Source: Gluconacetobacter sacchari (GTDB taxonomy: Bacteria; Pseudomonadota; Alphaproteobacteria; Acetobacterales; Acetobacteraceae). Taken from it: a DNA stretch of 64,000 nt. The stretch lies in the NCBI RefSeq assembly GCF_014174255.1, contig NZ_JABEQJ010000017.1:1-64000 (forward strand). The letters run 5' to 3'. The stretch's first letter is position 1, and each line of letters begins with the position of its first letter. This document shows positions 43,785-53,203 of the stretch, in pieces. Under the pieces are notes generated by a model that was not told the origin of the DNA, did not search any database, and saw only the letters and a program-made list of their open reading frames with translations. The translations under genes were made by a program, and so were the position numbers.

Positions 43785-46700
43785 TCAATGAAAATTTCTT
43801 GATTTTACGGAGAGTGTCTCGACTGAATGATCCACAGCAGCTCCATGGCCTCGGTCGAAATCGCGGTTGCCGACATCGGCGAGCAGCGCGGAGAGATCGG
43901 TGATCTCCAGCGCCACCAAATGCACGACTTCGCCCTCCTTCTGGAGCCGCCCCTTGATGCCGAGCATCTGCCCCGCAAGGATGACACGGCGATATTTTTC
44001 GAAAATATCCTTCCAGATAATGACATTGAGGACGCCGCTTTCATCCTCCAGGGTCAGGAACACGACGCCTTCGGCGGAGCCGGGGCGCTGGCGCACCAGG
44101 ACCAGCCCCGCGGCATCCAGCCGCTTGCCATCGCGTGCCTCATGGGCTTCACGGCAGGAAAAAAATTTCCGCTGGCGCAGATCGTCGCGGAGAAAGGCGA
44201 CGGGATGATCGCGCAGTGTCAGGCCGATCCGGTTATAATCGCGCGTGACCTCAGCCCCGGCGCGCATCGGCTGGAGCAGCACGTCCGGCTCCTCGGCCTC
44301 GCGCGCGACGGCCGCCGCCGCGAACAGCGGCAAAGGCTCGTCCCGCAGCGCCTTGATCGCCCACAGCGCCTCGCGCCGGGCGAGGCCGAGCGCCGGCCGG
44401 AAAGCATCGGCTTCCGCGAGATGGGTGAGTGCCGCGACCGGTACGCCGGCGCGGCGCCAGAGATCGTCCACCGATGCGAAGGGCCGCGCTCCGCGCGCAG
44501 CAACGATGCGGGCGGCGTCAGCATTGGCGAGGCCTTTGACCAGGCTCATGCCGAGCCGGACGGCGAACCGGCCGCACGCCGTTTCCGGCCCTTCGAGCGT
44601 GCTATCCCAGCGGGAGGCGTTGACGCAGATCGGCCGGATCCCGACGCCATGCTCGCGCGCGTCGCGCACCAGTTGCGCGGGCGCGTAGAAGCCCATCGGC
44701 TGGGAATTGAGCAAAGCCGCCAGAAACACGTCGGGATGATGGCATTTCAGCCAGGAGGAAGAATAGGCGAGGATCGCGAAACTCGCCGCATGGCTCTCGG
44801 GGAATCCATAGGATCCGAACCCTTCGAGCTGCTGGTAGATCCGCTCGGCGAATTCTTCTGTATAGCCGTTCGCCTTCATGCCCTCGACCAGCTTGGTCTG
44901 GAACCTGCCGATGGTACCGGTGTTCTTGAAGGTGGCCATCGCGCGGCGCAATTGATCGGCCTCGCTGGCGGTGAAATCAGCGCACACCATGGCCACCTGC
45001 ATCGCCTGTTCCTGGAACAGCGGGATGCCCAATGTCTTTTTCAGAACCTTTTCCAGTTCGGGGGTGGGATACTCTTCCGGCTCGATGCCCTCACGCCGGC
45101 GCAGATAGGGATGGACCATATCACCCTGAATCGGACCGGGGCGGACGATGGCGACCTCGATCACCAGGTCATAGAACACGCGCGGTTTCAGCCGTGGCAG
45201 CATCGACATCTGCGCCCGGCTTTCGATCTGGAAGACGCCGATCGTGTCCGCCCGGCGGATCATGGCGTAGGTCAGCGGGTCCTCGGCCGGGATGGTGGCG
45301 AGCGCGAAGCGCTGCCCCTTATGCTCGGCCAGCAGATCCAGCCCCTTCTTCATGCAGGTGAGCATGCCCAGCGCCAGGATATCGACCTTCATGAATTTGA
45401 GGACGTCGATATCGTCCTTGTCCCATTCGATGATCTGACGATCATCCATCGCGGCGGGCTCGATCGGCACCAACTCGTCGAGCCGGTCATGGGTCAGCAC
45501 GAAGCCCCCCGGATGCTGCGACAGATGCCGCGGCACGCCGATCAGGCAGCACGCCAGATCCAGCGTCAGCCGGATGCGCCGATCGGACAGGTCGATACCG
45601 GTATCCCTGAACTGCTCCGGATCGGCATTTTTCGACCAGCCCCAGATCTGACCGGACAAGGTGCCGATCAGATCCTCGGGTAGGCCCATCACTTTGCCCA
45701 CATCCCTCAACGCGCCCTTGGCCCGGTATCGGATCACCACTGCGGTCAGGGCGGCGCGCTCACGGCCATAATGCCCATAGACCCACTGGATCACCTGCTC
45801 GCGCCGCGCATGCTCGAAATCGACATCGATATCCGGGGGCTCACCCCGTTCCTCCGATACGAACCGTTCGAATAGCAGCGAATTGCGCGCCGGATCGATG
45901 GCGGTGATGCCCAGCACGTAGCAGACCGCGCTATTGGCCGCCGAGCCACGGCCCTGACAGAGAATGTCCTGACTGCGGGCATAGCGGACAATGCTGTTCA
46001 CGGTGAGAAAATACGGCGCGTAATTCATACGCCCGATCAGGGCGAGTTCGTGATTCAGGCTGGCCGTTACCTCGTCGGGAATCCCTTCGGGATAGAATCT
46101 CCGCGCCCCCTCCCAGGTCAGCACTTCGAGGGCCTGCTGCGGCGTCTGGCCCGGCACCGAAACTTCATCGGGATATTGATAGGCGAGATCGTCGAGGCTG
46201 AAGCGACAGCGCTCCATGATCGCGATCGTGCGGTCGACCGCCTCGGGATAGCGGCCGAACAGGCGCGCCATCTCCTGTGGCGGCTTGAGATAGCGATCGG
46301 CGTGGCGCTCGCGCGCGAAACCCGCCTCGTCGATGGTGGTGTTGTGCCGGATGCAGGTCACGACATCCTGCAGGATGCGCCGGTCATGGGTGTGGAACAG
46401 CACATCGTTGGTCACAACGGTGGGCACGCGTGCCCGATGGGCAAGATTCGCCAACGCGTAGAGCCGCATCTGGTCGTTGGGCCGACGCAGCAGGGTCAGC
46501 GCCATATAGGCGCGGTCATGGAACGCGTCCTTCAGCTTGCGCAGATGCAAGGCGCAGGCCTCGTCCGCGACGTCGGGGACCAGGATGGCGAGCAACCCGT
46601 CGCCCCAGGCCACCAGGTCTTCCCAGAGCAGATGGCATCTGGCCTTGCCGGCACGGCTCTTGCCCAGGCTGAGCAGCCGGCACAGGCGGCCGTAGGCCGC

Positions 46701-46949
46701 GCGGTCGGTCGGATAGACCAGCACCGGCGGGAAATCGGCGAGGTCGAGGCGACAGCCGACGACCAGCCGGACGCCGGTGGCCCTCGCCGCGACATGGGCC
46801 TGCACCATGCCGGCCAGGGAATTGCGGTCGGCGATGCCCAATGCCGCGATACCGAGCGCCCTCGCCTGCTCGAACAGTTCGAGCGGCGACGACGCCCCGC
46901 GCAGGAACGAGAAATAGCTCGTCACCTGCAATTCGGCATAGCGGCTCAT
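43785..46949 (-). CDS. dnaE2: Error-prone DNA polymerase III alpha (DnaE2/ImuC)
   Basis: A 1054-residue C-family polymerase, full length. It has an N-terminal PHP domain ([40 protein letters not shown]), the polymerase palm with catalytic Asp in [14 protein letters not shown], a fingers region ([31 protein letters not shown]) and a C-terminal OB domain. It performs translesion synthesis in SOS mutagenesis with ImuA and ImuB. Starts within the imuB stop. Chromosomes of this group usually have their own copy, so this one is probably an extra, mobile mutasome. Confidence 0.94.
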   Translation of the reverse strand: MSRYAELQVTSYFSFLRGASSPLELFEQARALGIAALGIADRNSLAGMVQAHVAARATGVRLVVGCRLDLADFPPVLVYPTDRAAYGRLCRLLSLGKSRAGKARCHLLWEDLVAWGDGLLAILVPDVADEACALHLRKLKDAFHDRAYMALTLLRRPNDQMRLYALANLAHRARVPTVVTNDVLFHTHDRRILQDVVTCIRHNTTIDEAGFARERHADRYLKPPQEMARLFGRYPEAVDRTIAIMERCRFSLDDLAYQYPDEVSVPGQTPQQALEVLTWEGARRFYPEGIPDEVTASLNHELALIGRMNYAPYFLTVNSIVRYARSQDILCQGRGSAANSAVCYVLGITAIDPARNSLLFERFVSEERGEPPDIDVDFEHARREQVIQWVYGHYGRERAALTAVVIRYRAKGALRDVGKVMGLPEDLIGTLSGQIWGWSKNADPEQFRDTGIDLSDRRIRLTLDLACCLIGVPRHLSQHPGGFVLTHDRLDELVPIEPAAMDDRQIIEWDKDDIDVLKFMKVDILALGMLTCMKKGLDLLAEHKGQRFALATIPAEDPLTYAMIRRADTIGVFQIESRAQMSMLPRLKPRVFYDLVIEVAIVRPGPIQGDMVHPYLRRREGIEPEEYPTPELEKVLKKTLGIPLFQEQAMQVAMVCADFTASEADQLRRAMATFKNTGTIGRFQTKLVEGMKANGYTEEFAERIYQQLEGFGSYGFPESHAASFAILAYSSSWLKCHHPDVFLAALLNSQPMGFYAPAQLVRDAREHGVGIRPICVNASRWDSTLEGPETACGRFAVRLGMSLVKGLANADAARIVAARGARPFASVDDLWRRAGVPVAALTHLAEADAFRPALGLARREALWAIKALRDEPLPLFAAAAVAREAEEPDVLLQPMRAGAEVTRDYNRIGLTLRDHPVAFLRDDLRQRKFFSCREAHEARDGKRLDAAGLVLVRQRPGSAEGVVFLTLEDESGVLNVIIWKDIFEKYRRVILAGQMLGIKGRLQKEGEVVHLVALEITDLSALLADVGNRDFDRGHGAAVDHSVETLSVKSRNFH

Positions 46950-48469
46950 CCGAAGATCCCATGCAGAAACCAGCCTTGCGAGCCGGTTTCCCCGTGCTCG
47001 CCGTCACCCGAGCGATAGACCCAGAACCGCTCGCCGGATGCGTCCTCCAGACGGAAATAATCGCGCACCGTGGTCAGTTCGGCATCGCCCTGCCACCATT
47101 CGCCGAACACCCGTTCCGGCCCATCAGCGCATTTCACCTTCCGCCGCACTCCACGCCAGATGAAGAACAGCGGCGGCTGATCCGGCAGTTCCGCCATGGC
47201 CTGCACCGGCTCCGGCCGCGCCAGCAGGCGTGTCGGACGTGGCCAGTGCTCCGGCCAATCCTTCTGGTCGTCCGGCGCCAGCGCCGGCACTCGACAGAAG
47301 GACCGCTCCGGCACATCGCTCTCCACCGGAGCGAAGCGATACAGGGAACGATGGCCCACGCGATTGGCCAGGGTATCGATCAGATCCGAAACATCCGGTT
47401 CTTCCTCCGCGATCAGCGAGGAGATTTTCTGGCGCGGCGCGATCGGCTCGGCCAGTGTGGCGGTCAGGACCATACGCTCGATGCCAAAACCCGGATCGAT
47501 GGTTTCGATCTTCTCGCACAGCAGCCTGACCAGGCGCTTGGCGTCGCGCACCGGCGTCGCGGTGGCGATGCGGATCGCCTCGGTGCGGCTGTCGACGCGG
47601 TGCAGCACCAGGTCGAGACGCCGGGCTCCCTGCCCGCGTTCTTCCAGTCCCTGACAGAGCGGCGGGACCAGCCTGCCGATATAGCGGGCAATCGTCTCGG
47701 CGGCCCCGATCGGTTCGGCAAAATTCCGGCTGACCATGACCGGGTCAACCGGCCGGACCGGCAGGATGGCCTCACTGATGCGACCATAGGCCTGGTCCAG
47801 CCGGCGGGCGACGTCCGGCCCGAAGCGGAGCGCAAGCGGCGCGCGCGGCATCGCGGCGAGCGGAGCGATGGTCGCGACGCCCAGCGCCCGCAGGTCCTCG
47901 ATCATATTGTCCGGCAGGCGCAGGGCCTCGATCGGCAGGTCCGCGATCGCGGCGGCCGTCTCCCCGGCCGGCACCACCAGAGTGCGCGCGCGGCCATAGC
48001 GCGCCAGCGCATGGGCTGCGCCCAGCGTGTCGGCGACCACAGCCTTGGCTGTGATGCCGGCGTCTCGCAGCCGCCGCACCATTTCCGCCAGCATGGCCGG
48101 CTCGCCGCCATGCAGATGATCGGCGCCGGTCGTATCCAGCACCAGACCGTCAGGCACGTCCACCGCCACCAGGGGGGCGATCCGCTGCTGGAACCACAAC
48201 GCCAGTTTCTCCAGCCCGGTCCGGTCGCCCTCCTGGTCGGCATCCATGGTGATCAGATCAGGGTAAAGCGCCTGCGCCTTGGCGACCGGCGTGCCGGGAC
48301 GCACGCCCGCCTTGCGGGCGGCGAGATCGACCGAAAGCACGACGCGGCGTCGTCCCTCGCGCCCGACCAGCGCCAGCGGCGCCTCAGGCGCGGGTGCGTC
48401 GGCGCCCAGCCTTTTCCTGATCCGGTCCGTCGGCCACAGCGGCAGGAAGAGAGAGACGACCCTTGCCAT
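46946..48469 (-). CDS. imuB: ImuB, Y-family polymerase-like mutasome hub
   Basis: A 507-residue Y-family-like protein starting [19 protein letters not shown]. The palm is recognisable ([33 protein letters not shown]), but ImuB proteins lack active-site acidic residues and serve as adaptors to the beta clamp and DnaE2. The C-terminus ends with the family-typical WFLHGIFG. It overlaps imuA by 86 bp and dnaE2 by 4 bp. Confidence 0.92.
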   Translation of the reverse strand: MARVVSLFLPLWPTDRIRKRLGADAPAPEAPLALVGREGRRRVVLSVDLAARKAGVRPGTPVAKAQALYPDLITMDADQEGDRTGLEKLALWFQQRIAPLVAVDVPDGLVLDTTGADHLHGGEPAMLAEMVRRLRDAGITAKAVVADTLGAAHALARYGRARTLVVPAGETAAAIADLPIEALRLPDNMIEDLRALGVATIAPLAAMPRAPLALRFGPDVARRLDQAYGRISEAILPVRPVDPVMVSRNFAEPIGAAETIARYIGRLVPPLCQGLEERGQGARRLDLVLHRVDSRTEAIRIATATPVRDAKRLVRLLCEKIETIDPGFGIERMVLTATLAEPIAPRQKISSLIAEEEPDVSDLIDTLANRVGHRSLYRFAPVESDVPERSFCRVPALAPDDQKDWPEHWPRPTRLLARPEPVQAMAELPDQPPLFFIWRGVRRKVKCADGPERVFGEWWQGDAELTTVRDYFRLEDASGERFWVYRSGDGEHGETGSQGWFLHGIFG

Positions 48470-49145
48470 CGCAAGCCTCCACTTCGAAATCGGCGGATTC
48501 TCCCGCCCGCGCCCGGATCAGTTCCAGCAGCCAGCGCGCCCGTCCGACGCCGGGCACCGGCAGGGATTCAGACGGCAGGACCGAAATCCGCCAGCGCGTG
48601 ACACTGGCGGTCGGCTGGCCGAAATCAGCCGCCTCGGTCTGCCGGCGCCAGCGGCGGACGGCGATCCCCAGCGCGCCGGACGTCTCGGCCGCCAGTTGCA
48701 GCCGGCGGGAGGCGGTCATCGACAGACGCGCGACCTCGGCCACGACGGCACCCAGACCGCCATGCCGCAGTCCCTCCTCGAAACAGGCCAGGACATCCTG
48801 GTCCGCCCCGGCCTCGACATAGATCACCCGGCTTCCACCCAGTCCGACCTGTTTCAGGGCGGGGGCGAACAGATCCTGGCGGGTGACAATCCACAGCACC
48901 TTGCCCTTGGTGCGCGCGGCGATGCCGGCGGCGAACTGCCCGGCGGCCGCGCTGTTGAGGGCGTCGTTCCCGCCGCCTGCCACCTCGTGCAAGGCGCCGA
49001 GCGCCAGGCCGCCACCCGGCAGGCGGCGATCGATGTCACGGATGCCAAAGGGCAGCACGGCCCGTCGGCGGGTGGCCGATCCTTCGAGACGGCGGATCTG
49101 GTCCCGCAGCGCCTCCAGCGGGGGACGGGATAGGGGCGTGGACAT
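48384..49145 (-). CDS. imuA: ImuA, RecA-like SOS mutasome protein
   Basis: A 253-residue RecA/SulA-like protein (MSTPLSRPPLEALRDQIRRLEG ... AVLPFGIRDIDRRLPGGGLALGALHEVAG). The ATG at 49143-49145 follows the LexA box by about 50 bp. It is the first gene of imuA-imuB-dnaE2. It helps mutasome function through contact with RecA and ImuB. Confidence 0.92.
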   Translation of the reverse strand: MSTPLSRPPLEALRDQIRRLEGSATRRRAVLPFGIRDIDRRLPGGGLALGALHEVAGGGNDALNSAAAGQFAAGIAARTKGKVLWIVTRQDLFAPALKQVGLGGSRVIYVEAGADQDVLACFEEGLRHGGLGAVVAEVARLSMTASRRLQLAAETSGALGIAVRRWRRQTEAADFGQPTASVTRWRISVLPSESLPVPGVGRARWLLELIRARAGESADFEVEACDGKGRLSLPAAVADGPDQEKAGRRRTRA

Positions 49146-49194
49146 GGTCGATCGGTTTCCGGGATGGGTTCCCAACCGGCGGTCGGGGTCTTTT

Positions 49195-49209
49195 GTTCCC
49201 TATTTGTTC
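49195..49209. promoter_or_regulatory. LexA (SOS) box before imuA
   Basis: GTTC-CCTATTT-GTTC, an exact GTTC-N7-GTTC alphaproteobacterial LexA site, 50 bp upstream of the imuA start. DNA damage should induce the mutasome genes. Confidence 0.88.
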
Positions 49210-49535
49210 CTTACTCTATCCAAGAGTCAACGCCGCATCGCACGTGCAGGGGTCGCCCCAGGCGGAAAAGCCGGAATCGACATCGTGGCAGCGACACCGT
49301 GATTCCATTGCAGGACAGGGGGTTACGTCCGCAGCGCTGAGAGCGCCCCCCTCTCGACGGCTTGAACGCGGCGCAAGGCCAGGCCGTCATGCACGGCGCC
49401 AGAGCCGGGATCCGCCGTCCGCCCGAGTCCCCGACCACCAGGGGCAGGTCAGGATGGCGCAACTTCGCGAAAAATAATGTGTTCCTTGCCTTCGCTCCAT
49501 GCGTTCCTCCCATTGCCGCATGTATGGAGATACCG
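49210..49535. other. Intergenic region between imuA and the membrane-protein gene
   Basis: Apart from the LexA box at its edge I see no gene or clear structure. Open frames here run through the region only as extensions of the next gene. Confidence 0.5.
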
Positions 49536-49946
49536 ATGCCCGACGATCTTCCCGCGGTTCGGACGCAAACCCTGGCCCGTATCATCGGGCCCTATCTCGT
49601 GGTGCTCGCTGTCGCGTTGTTCGCCCGCCTGGGCACATTGCCCATGCTGCTGCCGGTCTTCATGCAGAACGGCCCACTGGTGCTGGCCACCGGCGCGTTC
49701 ACCCTGATGGCGGGCCTCGCCATCGTCGCACTCCATCTTCGGTGGGAGAGCCCGAGTGCGATTGCAATTTCTCTGATCGGCATTGTCATCACGCTCAAGG
49801 GCGCGGCGCTCATGGTTGTGCCGAGCCTCGGCGCCGCCATGACGGCCGCGATCGTGGAAACGCCCCCGCTGTTGCTGATCGCCGCCGCTATCGTACTGCT
49901 GTTAGGCCTTTGGCTGAGCTTCGTCGGCTGGACTTCGCGGGCATAG
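49536..49946 (+). CDS. Four-helix membrane protein, unknown function
   Basis: A 136-residue protein with four hydrophobic segments (IIGPYLVVLAVALFARLG, GPLVLATGAFTLMAGLAIVAL, IAISLIGIVITLKGAALMVV, LLLIAAAIVLLLGLWLSFVGW). The ATG at 49536 follows a GGAG ribosome site. It is read together with the SRAP gene 36 bp downstream. No family name recognised. Confidence 0.7.
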   Translation: MPDDLPAVRTQTLARIIGPYLVVLAVALFARLGTLPMLLPVFMQNGPLVLATGAFTLMAGLAIVALHLRWESPSAIAISLIGIVITLKGAALMVVPSLGAAMTAAIVETPPLLLIAAAIVLLLGLWLSFVGWTSRA

Positions 49947-49982
49947 CCATCGCGTGCGAGACGAGGGAAGAGAAAGCGATCC

Positions 49983-50642
49983 GTGTGCAATCTGTTTTCG
50001 ATGACCACCAACCAGCAGGCGATCCGCGACCTCGCAAAGGTCATGGTCGACCGCACCGGCAATCTCCCGCCGTTACCTGGCATCTATCCCAACATGATGG
50101 CGCCGATCGTTCGCAATTCGGTGGACGGGCGCGAACTGATGATGGCGCGCTGGGGGATGCCGACGCCGCCCCGCTATCTCGCCGGCAAGACGGTCGATCG
50201 GGGCGTGACCAACATCCGCAATCCGCAGTCGCCGCATTGGCGGCCGTGGCTCGATGTCGCGCATCGCTGCGTCGTGCCCTTTACCAGCTTCGCCGAGCCC
50301 GAACCGCAGCCGGACGGTTCCCGGCCGCCGGCCTGGTTCGCGTTCGGTGAGACGCGTCCGCTCGCTTTCTTTGCCGGCATCTGGTGCCGGTGGACGTCCG
50401 TGCGCAAGGCGAAGGACGGAGAGACGACGGACGACCTGTTCGGCTTTCTTACGACAAAGCCGAACCACGAAGTCGGAGCCATTCATCCCGAGGCCATGCC
50501 GGTGGTCCTGGCCACCGGGGAGGAGATCGACCGCTGGATGACGGCGCCGATCGACGATGCGCTGCTCTTGCAGAACCCGTTGCCTGACGGCACGCTGACC
50601 ATTGTTGCCAGGGCGACCCCGGAAGACCCATCACGGCAATAG
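49983..50642 (+). CDS. SOS response-associated peptidase (SRAP/HMCES/YedK family)
   Basis: A 219-residue SRAP protein. The catalytic Cys2 (MCNLFS) is exposed after Met removal. Conserved NIRNPQSPHW, VVPFTSFAEP and AIHPEAMPVVL (active-site His) are present. These enzymes form a thiazolidine crosslink with abasic sites in single-stranded DNA and so protect them, relevant to DNA entering as a single strand by conjugation. It lies close to the mutasome, but no LexA box precedes it. Confidence 0.9.
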   Translation: MCNLFSMTTNQQAIRDLAKVMVDRTGNLPPLPGIYPNMMAPIVRNSVDGRELMMARWGMPTPPRYLAGKTVDRGVTNIRNPQSPHWRPWLDVAHRCVVPFTSFAEPEPQPDGSRPPAWFAFGETRPLAFFAGIWCRWTSVRKAKDGETTDDLFGFLTTKPNHEVGAIHPEAMPVVLATGEEIDRWMTAPIDDALLLQNPLPDGTLTIVARATPEDPSRQ

Positions 50643-50652
50643 CCCCCTCTCG

Positions 50653-51418
50653 CTATCGTCCCCGGAACGGATGGAGCAGCAGGCGCCGGTATCCTCCTTC
50701 TGTCAGCACGCGCGCGAAACGCACCAGCCGTTTCATGCGGAAATGCAGATCGTGCGAGAGCCAGTCCCGTGAGGAAACCTTCTGACCGAAAAGGACGAAC
50801 GCGATCTCATGCTGCGTCGCCCCGGCGTCCAACCCATCGAGCGTACGGAGCGCCAGGATCAGCCGAGTGACCCGATCTGGCGACAAGGTCGCGGGATCGG
50901 GTCCGGAGCGCCGGCCCATCAACGCGCGCCAGAGCCGCAACGCGGCCTGGACGCGCACCTCGAACAGGGCGTCGAGCGGCAGGACGACAGAGAGGGCTTC
51001 GATCTCCGACGTCACCAGATGCAGGCGCAGAACGACGCCGGGGCGCTCAAGCAGGAGTTCACCAACCTGGCCCGCCGGCAATCCGATAAAAACGGAGGTG
51101 AACGGCGGGTGATCCGGGTCAGCGAGACCGGTCGGTGCTTCCATCAGCGCGATCACGCCCGGCAGCACCGCAGCACTCCACAACGCAGTACGCGGGTTCA
51201 GCGCAGTGCGGACACTTTCGAAATCGCAACCCCCAGCGCCGGGCGAACGCCTCGGCATCTGGCTGCATCAAGGCACCCCGGCGCAGGGCGCGCTGAAGGG
51301 TGGCACGCTCACGGATAAAGTCCCGATTGCGACTGACAAACTGCAAGGCAAAGGCAGGGGCGTCGAGCGACCGCAGGCCCTCGTACGCGCCCGCCGACCG
51401 CCAGGTGGCGCGGCTCAT
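50653..51418 (-). CDS. fseA: FseA-like ICE activator, DUF6499-DUF2285 joined by +1 frameshift (element B)
   Basis: The zero frame starts at 51418 (MSRATWRSAGAYEGLRSLDAPAFALQFVSRNRDF), encodes DUF6499 up to FARRWGLRF (Phe66), then runs into an unrelated Cys-rich tail (RKCPHCAEP) and stops at 51119. The DUF2285 domain (TALNPRTALWSAAVLPGVIALMEA ... FRMKRLVRFARVLTEGGYRRLLLHPF) is in the +1 frame and ends at 50653. Skipping C51220 after CGA-TTT fuses them into 254 residues. The site and domain boundary equal those of element A. This supports programmed +1 frameshifting as in rhizobial FseA rather than a mutation. Confidence 0.82.
51219..51226 (-). promoter_or_regulatory. Candidate +1 programmed frameshift site (CGA-TTT-C)
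   Basis: CGATTTCG on the minus strand, in the same TGGGGG-NN-GCGATTTCG context as at 3529-3536. Slippage of tRNA-Phe from TTT to TTC gives the DUF2285 frame. Confidence 0.72.
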
Positions 51419-51550
51419 GGCGTCGTCTCCGATGCGTAACGGGTGGGAACTGGGCAAGCACTTGCTCGCGAGAGTATGCCAGACCATCCCGCTGCCCGCT
51501 ACGCCCCGGCAATGCAACAGGTCTTGCGGATTACGCAACGATTCAGGGTA

Positions 51551-51829
51551 TCAGTGGGGGGCGCCGCCACGCAGCAGATGCTGGTAGCCATGCTTGGTCA
51601 TCCAGTGCGCCCGAGCCAGATGGCTGTGCCAGCAGCGGTGGACACCATCGGGATCGGCCGCCGGGTCGCGGTGGAGCACGATCCGGGCGACCTCGCGCCA
51701 GTCCGCACCGTCGGCCTCGGCGTCCAGCAGACGCAGATAGGTGATGAGGTGCTGTTCGTCGTAGCCGGTGAGACAGGACGCTTCCGGGGCGCTGTCGGCG
51801 ACGGGCGGGTCGAGCGGGGGCTTCTGCAT
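51551..51829 (-). CDS. Single-domain DUF2285 protein, QseM-like antiactivator candidate
   Basis: A 92-residue protein: LTGYDEQHLITYLRLLDAEADGADWREVARIVLHRDPAADPDGVHRCWHSHLARAHWMTKHGYQHLL. This is one DUF2285/RovC-like HTH unit, with the AxWMxxxGYxxLL end also seen at the C-terminus of the FseA-like protein. In ICEMlSymR7A the small DUF2285 protein QseM binds and blocks FseA. Here it lies between xre and the fseA-like gene on the same strand, so the same role is likely (inference). Confidence 0.78.
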   Translation of the reverse strand: MQKPPLDPPVADSAPEASCLTGYDEQHLITYLRLLDAEADGADWREVARIVLHRDPAADPDGVHRCWHSHLARAHWMTKHGYQHLLRGGAPH

Positions 51830-51840
51830 GGTGGGGCCAA

Positions 51841-52125
51841 TCAGGTCGGAGAACGAACGCGACGCACCCTAGCCTGCCGCGCTTCATTACCGGAAGTCTC
51901 GTGAAGAAACATGACGCCGCGTCCTTGTCCGGACTCGATGAACAGGATGCCCGCCGCCTCCAGCGCACGGCGGACCTGGTCGGTCGTGCCCTCATGGACG
52001 CCGAGACCGCGTTCGGATTCAAGGCGCTTCAGCGCGGTCAGTGCTACGAGGGCTTTTTCAGCGAGCATCTCCTGTGTCCAGTTCAGAAGTGCCCGTGCCG
52101 CCCTAACCTGTCGGCCAGTGATCAT
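51841..52125 (-). CDS. XRE-family HTH regulator (QseC-like position)
   Basis: A 94-residue protein with an N-terminal Cro/C1 HTH (MITGRQVRAARALLNWTQEMLAEKALVALTALKRLESERG) and the common TTDQVRRALEAAGILFIE tail, ending in an Arg-rich stretch. It is followed after 11 bp by the qseM-like gene. Palindromes at 52118-52135 (over its start) and 52168-52182 are candidate operators. The rhizobial counterpart would be QseC, which controls qseM. Confidence 0.82.
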   Translation of the reverse strand: MITGRQVRAARALLNWTQEMLAEKALVALTALKRLESERGLGVHEGTTDQVRRALEAAGILFIESGQGRGVMFLHETSGNEARQARVRRVRSPT

Positions 52126-52135
52126 CCATGATCAC
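52118..52135. promoter_or_regulatory. Palindrome over the xre start codon
   Basis: GTGATCATCCATGATCAC, a perfect 8-bp inverted repeat with a 2-bp centre, covers the xre start. Binding there could close autoregulation. Confidence 0.6.
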
Positions 52136-52167
52136 ATCCGACACGCGGAGCATGCACACCAGAAATA

Positions 52168-52182
52168 CGACTATAATAGTCG
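52168..52182. promoter_or_regulatory. Palindromic operator/promoter upstream of xre
   Basis: CGACTATAATAGTCG, a perfect palindrome with a central A, contains TATAAT on the plus strand and TATTAT on the minus strand. It resembles ACTATxATAGT operators of XRE regulators and sits 43 bp upstream of the xre start. Confidence 0.6.
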
Positions 52183-52273
52183 CGTTAGAGAGATTCAACA
52201 TCGTTCTTTCAGGATGATGGCCAAGTGGAACCGGCGTCTGGATGTCCGAAGGTACGGGCGACCATACGAAAAG

Positions 52274-52294
52274 CCCCCCGTTCTATGCGGGGGG
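52274..52294 (-). terminator. Rho-independent terminator of the 50-residue gene
   Basis: Stem CCCCCCG / CGGGGGG with a 7-nt loop. On the minus strand it is followed by CTTTTC. It overlaps the stop codon of the small gene. Confidence 0.7.
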
Positions 52295-52435
52295 TGTCTC
52301 ATCGTAGCGGTCCGCCGCGAATTGCGCGCATGCCTGCTTCAGTTCGCGCTCGATCTGTGCCCGCTCGCGGCGGCTGAGTGCGTAGCTGGTGAGTTCGGCG
52401 CGCAGCATCTGGATCTGGTCGTGTAGCGTGGTCAT
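52283..52435 (-). CDS. Small coiled-coil-like protein, 50 residues
   Basis: Encodes MTTLHDQIQMLRAELTSYALS, then RRERAQIERELKQACAQFAAD and a short acidic tail; helical and charged with heptad-like spacing. The ATG at 52433-52435 has an ideal AAGGAG ribosome site 7 nt upstream. A terminator follows, and a structured leader lies about 100 nt upstream. No family recognised. These signals make it a better gene candidate than its length suggests. Confidence 0.7.
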   Translation of the reverse strand: MTTLHDQIQMLRAELTSYALSRRERAQIERELKQACAQFAADRYDETPPA

Positions 52436-52538
52436 CGTCCTGCTCCTTTCGTTTCTCGAAGACAGGCCGTTGCCTCATGCACGCGTGAACCGGGTCAGGG
52501 ATCGCCGCCGGCGACCGCGCCAGCGGCGCGCGGGGGAG

Positions 52539-52582
52539 CCGATTTTGTCTGGTGTGCCCGCAGGGGCGCCGGGCAAAATTGG
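52539..52582 (-). ncRNA. Leader hairpin upstream of the 50-residue gene
   Basis: Arms CCGATTTTGTCTGG and CCGGGCAAAATTGG pair with three G-T wobbles around a GC-rich loop with inner pairing (GCCC / GGGC). It lies 103 nt upstream of the start. On the coding strand it shares AATTTTG/C, CCCCTGC and CACCARR-AAAAT elements with the 53204-53288 leader. Confidence 0.5.
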
Positions 52583-52738
52583 GGGGACCGCGCGTCCTTG
52601 AGGCGGTTCACGCCGGGCATGGTACAATGGGAAGACTGAGGGAAGCCCTATTCCCGTTTCTTGCCCGCACACCGGCGGATCGGGCACGGCGCAACCGTTG
52701 CGGGCCCGCCCGCCAGTTCCCGATCGGTCATGCGAAGG

Positions 52739-52763
52739 CCCCGCCCGGACCGGCCGGGCGGGG
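52739..52763 (-). terminator. GC-rich hairpin after DUF736
   Basis: Perfect stem CCCCGCCCGG / CCGGGCGGGG with a 5-nt loop, 13 bp past the DUF736 stop. A poor T-tract on the minus strand makes it a weak terminator. It is equivalent to 3879-3901. Confidence 0.5.
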
Positions 52764-52776
52764 GATCGCTGGCACT

Positions 52777-53103
52777 TCAGTCGCCGTTGCGGCGACCGTT
52801 GGGGCGGGACCAGATCAGGCTGTAGGTCTCGCCGTCCTCGTCGTTGAAGAGATTGGCGAAGATCGGGGCGTTGAAGCTCGGATCATCCAGCTTGAGGCCC
52901 AGATAGCTGCGTCCCTCGTTGGACTGCTTGGACCAGGCCGCCCCGATCTCGGCCCTGTTGACGAACACCCTGTGGCTGGGGGCGTTCTCGCTCTGGCGTC
53001 CGGTGTCGGGAACGATACGGACATTGCGGACCTGAACCGAGAGGGTGACGATTTCGCCGACATATTCGTTGCCGGTCTTCCTGAAGGTGCCGATGGTGGC
53101 CAT
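52777..53103 (-). CDS. DUF736 family protein (second type, element B)
   Basis: A 108-residue DUF736 protein: MATIGTFRKTGNEYVGEIVTLSVQVRNVRIV, EIGAAWSKQSNEGRSYLGLKLDDPSFNAPIFANLF and YSLIWSRPNGRRNGD. It differs from the traF-linked copies and matches the element A fragment at 3913-4099. The start region (GATCACGGAGC before the ATG) equals that of the HTH gene at 43615. Function unknown. Confidence 0.92.
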   Translation of the reverse strand: MATIGTFRKTGNEYVGEIVTLSVQVRNVRIVPDTGRQSENAPSHRVFVNRAEIGAAWSKQSNEGRSYLGLKLDDPSFNAPIFANLFNDEDGETYSLIWSRPNGRRNGD

Positions 53104-53203
53104 GATACTGCTCCGTGATCTCTGTTATCGAGCCCGCACCATTGCGGCCTCGATGGCGATCGGACAGACGGAGGCGAGCGGCGGTGCATCCCGCAGGGAC
53201 CGA

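Noticed and set aside
43827-48601. Plus-strand frames of 300-618 residues opposite dnaE2 and imuB
   Set aside because: Shadows of the minus-strand mutasome genes, with no start signals or recognisable domains.
51119-51218. Cys-rich tail of the zero frame (RKCPHCAEPAYCVV) as a zinc-binding domain
   Set aside because: It is the out-of-frame reading of the DUF2285 start. The Cys pairs are not found in element A, whose zero frame ends after five codons.
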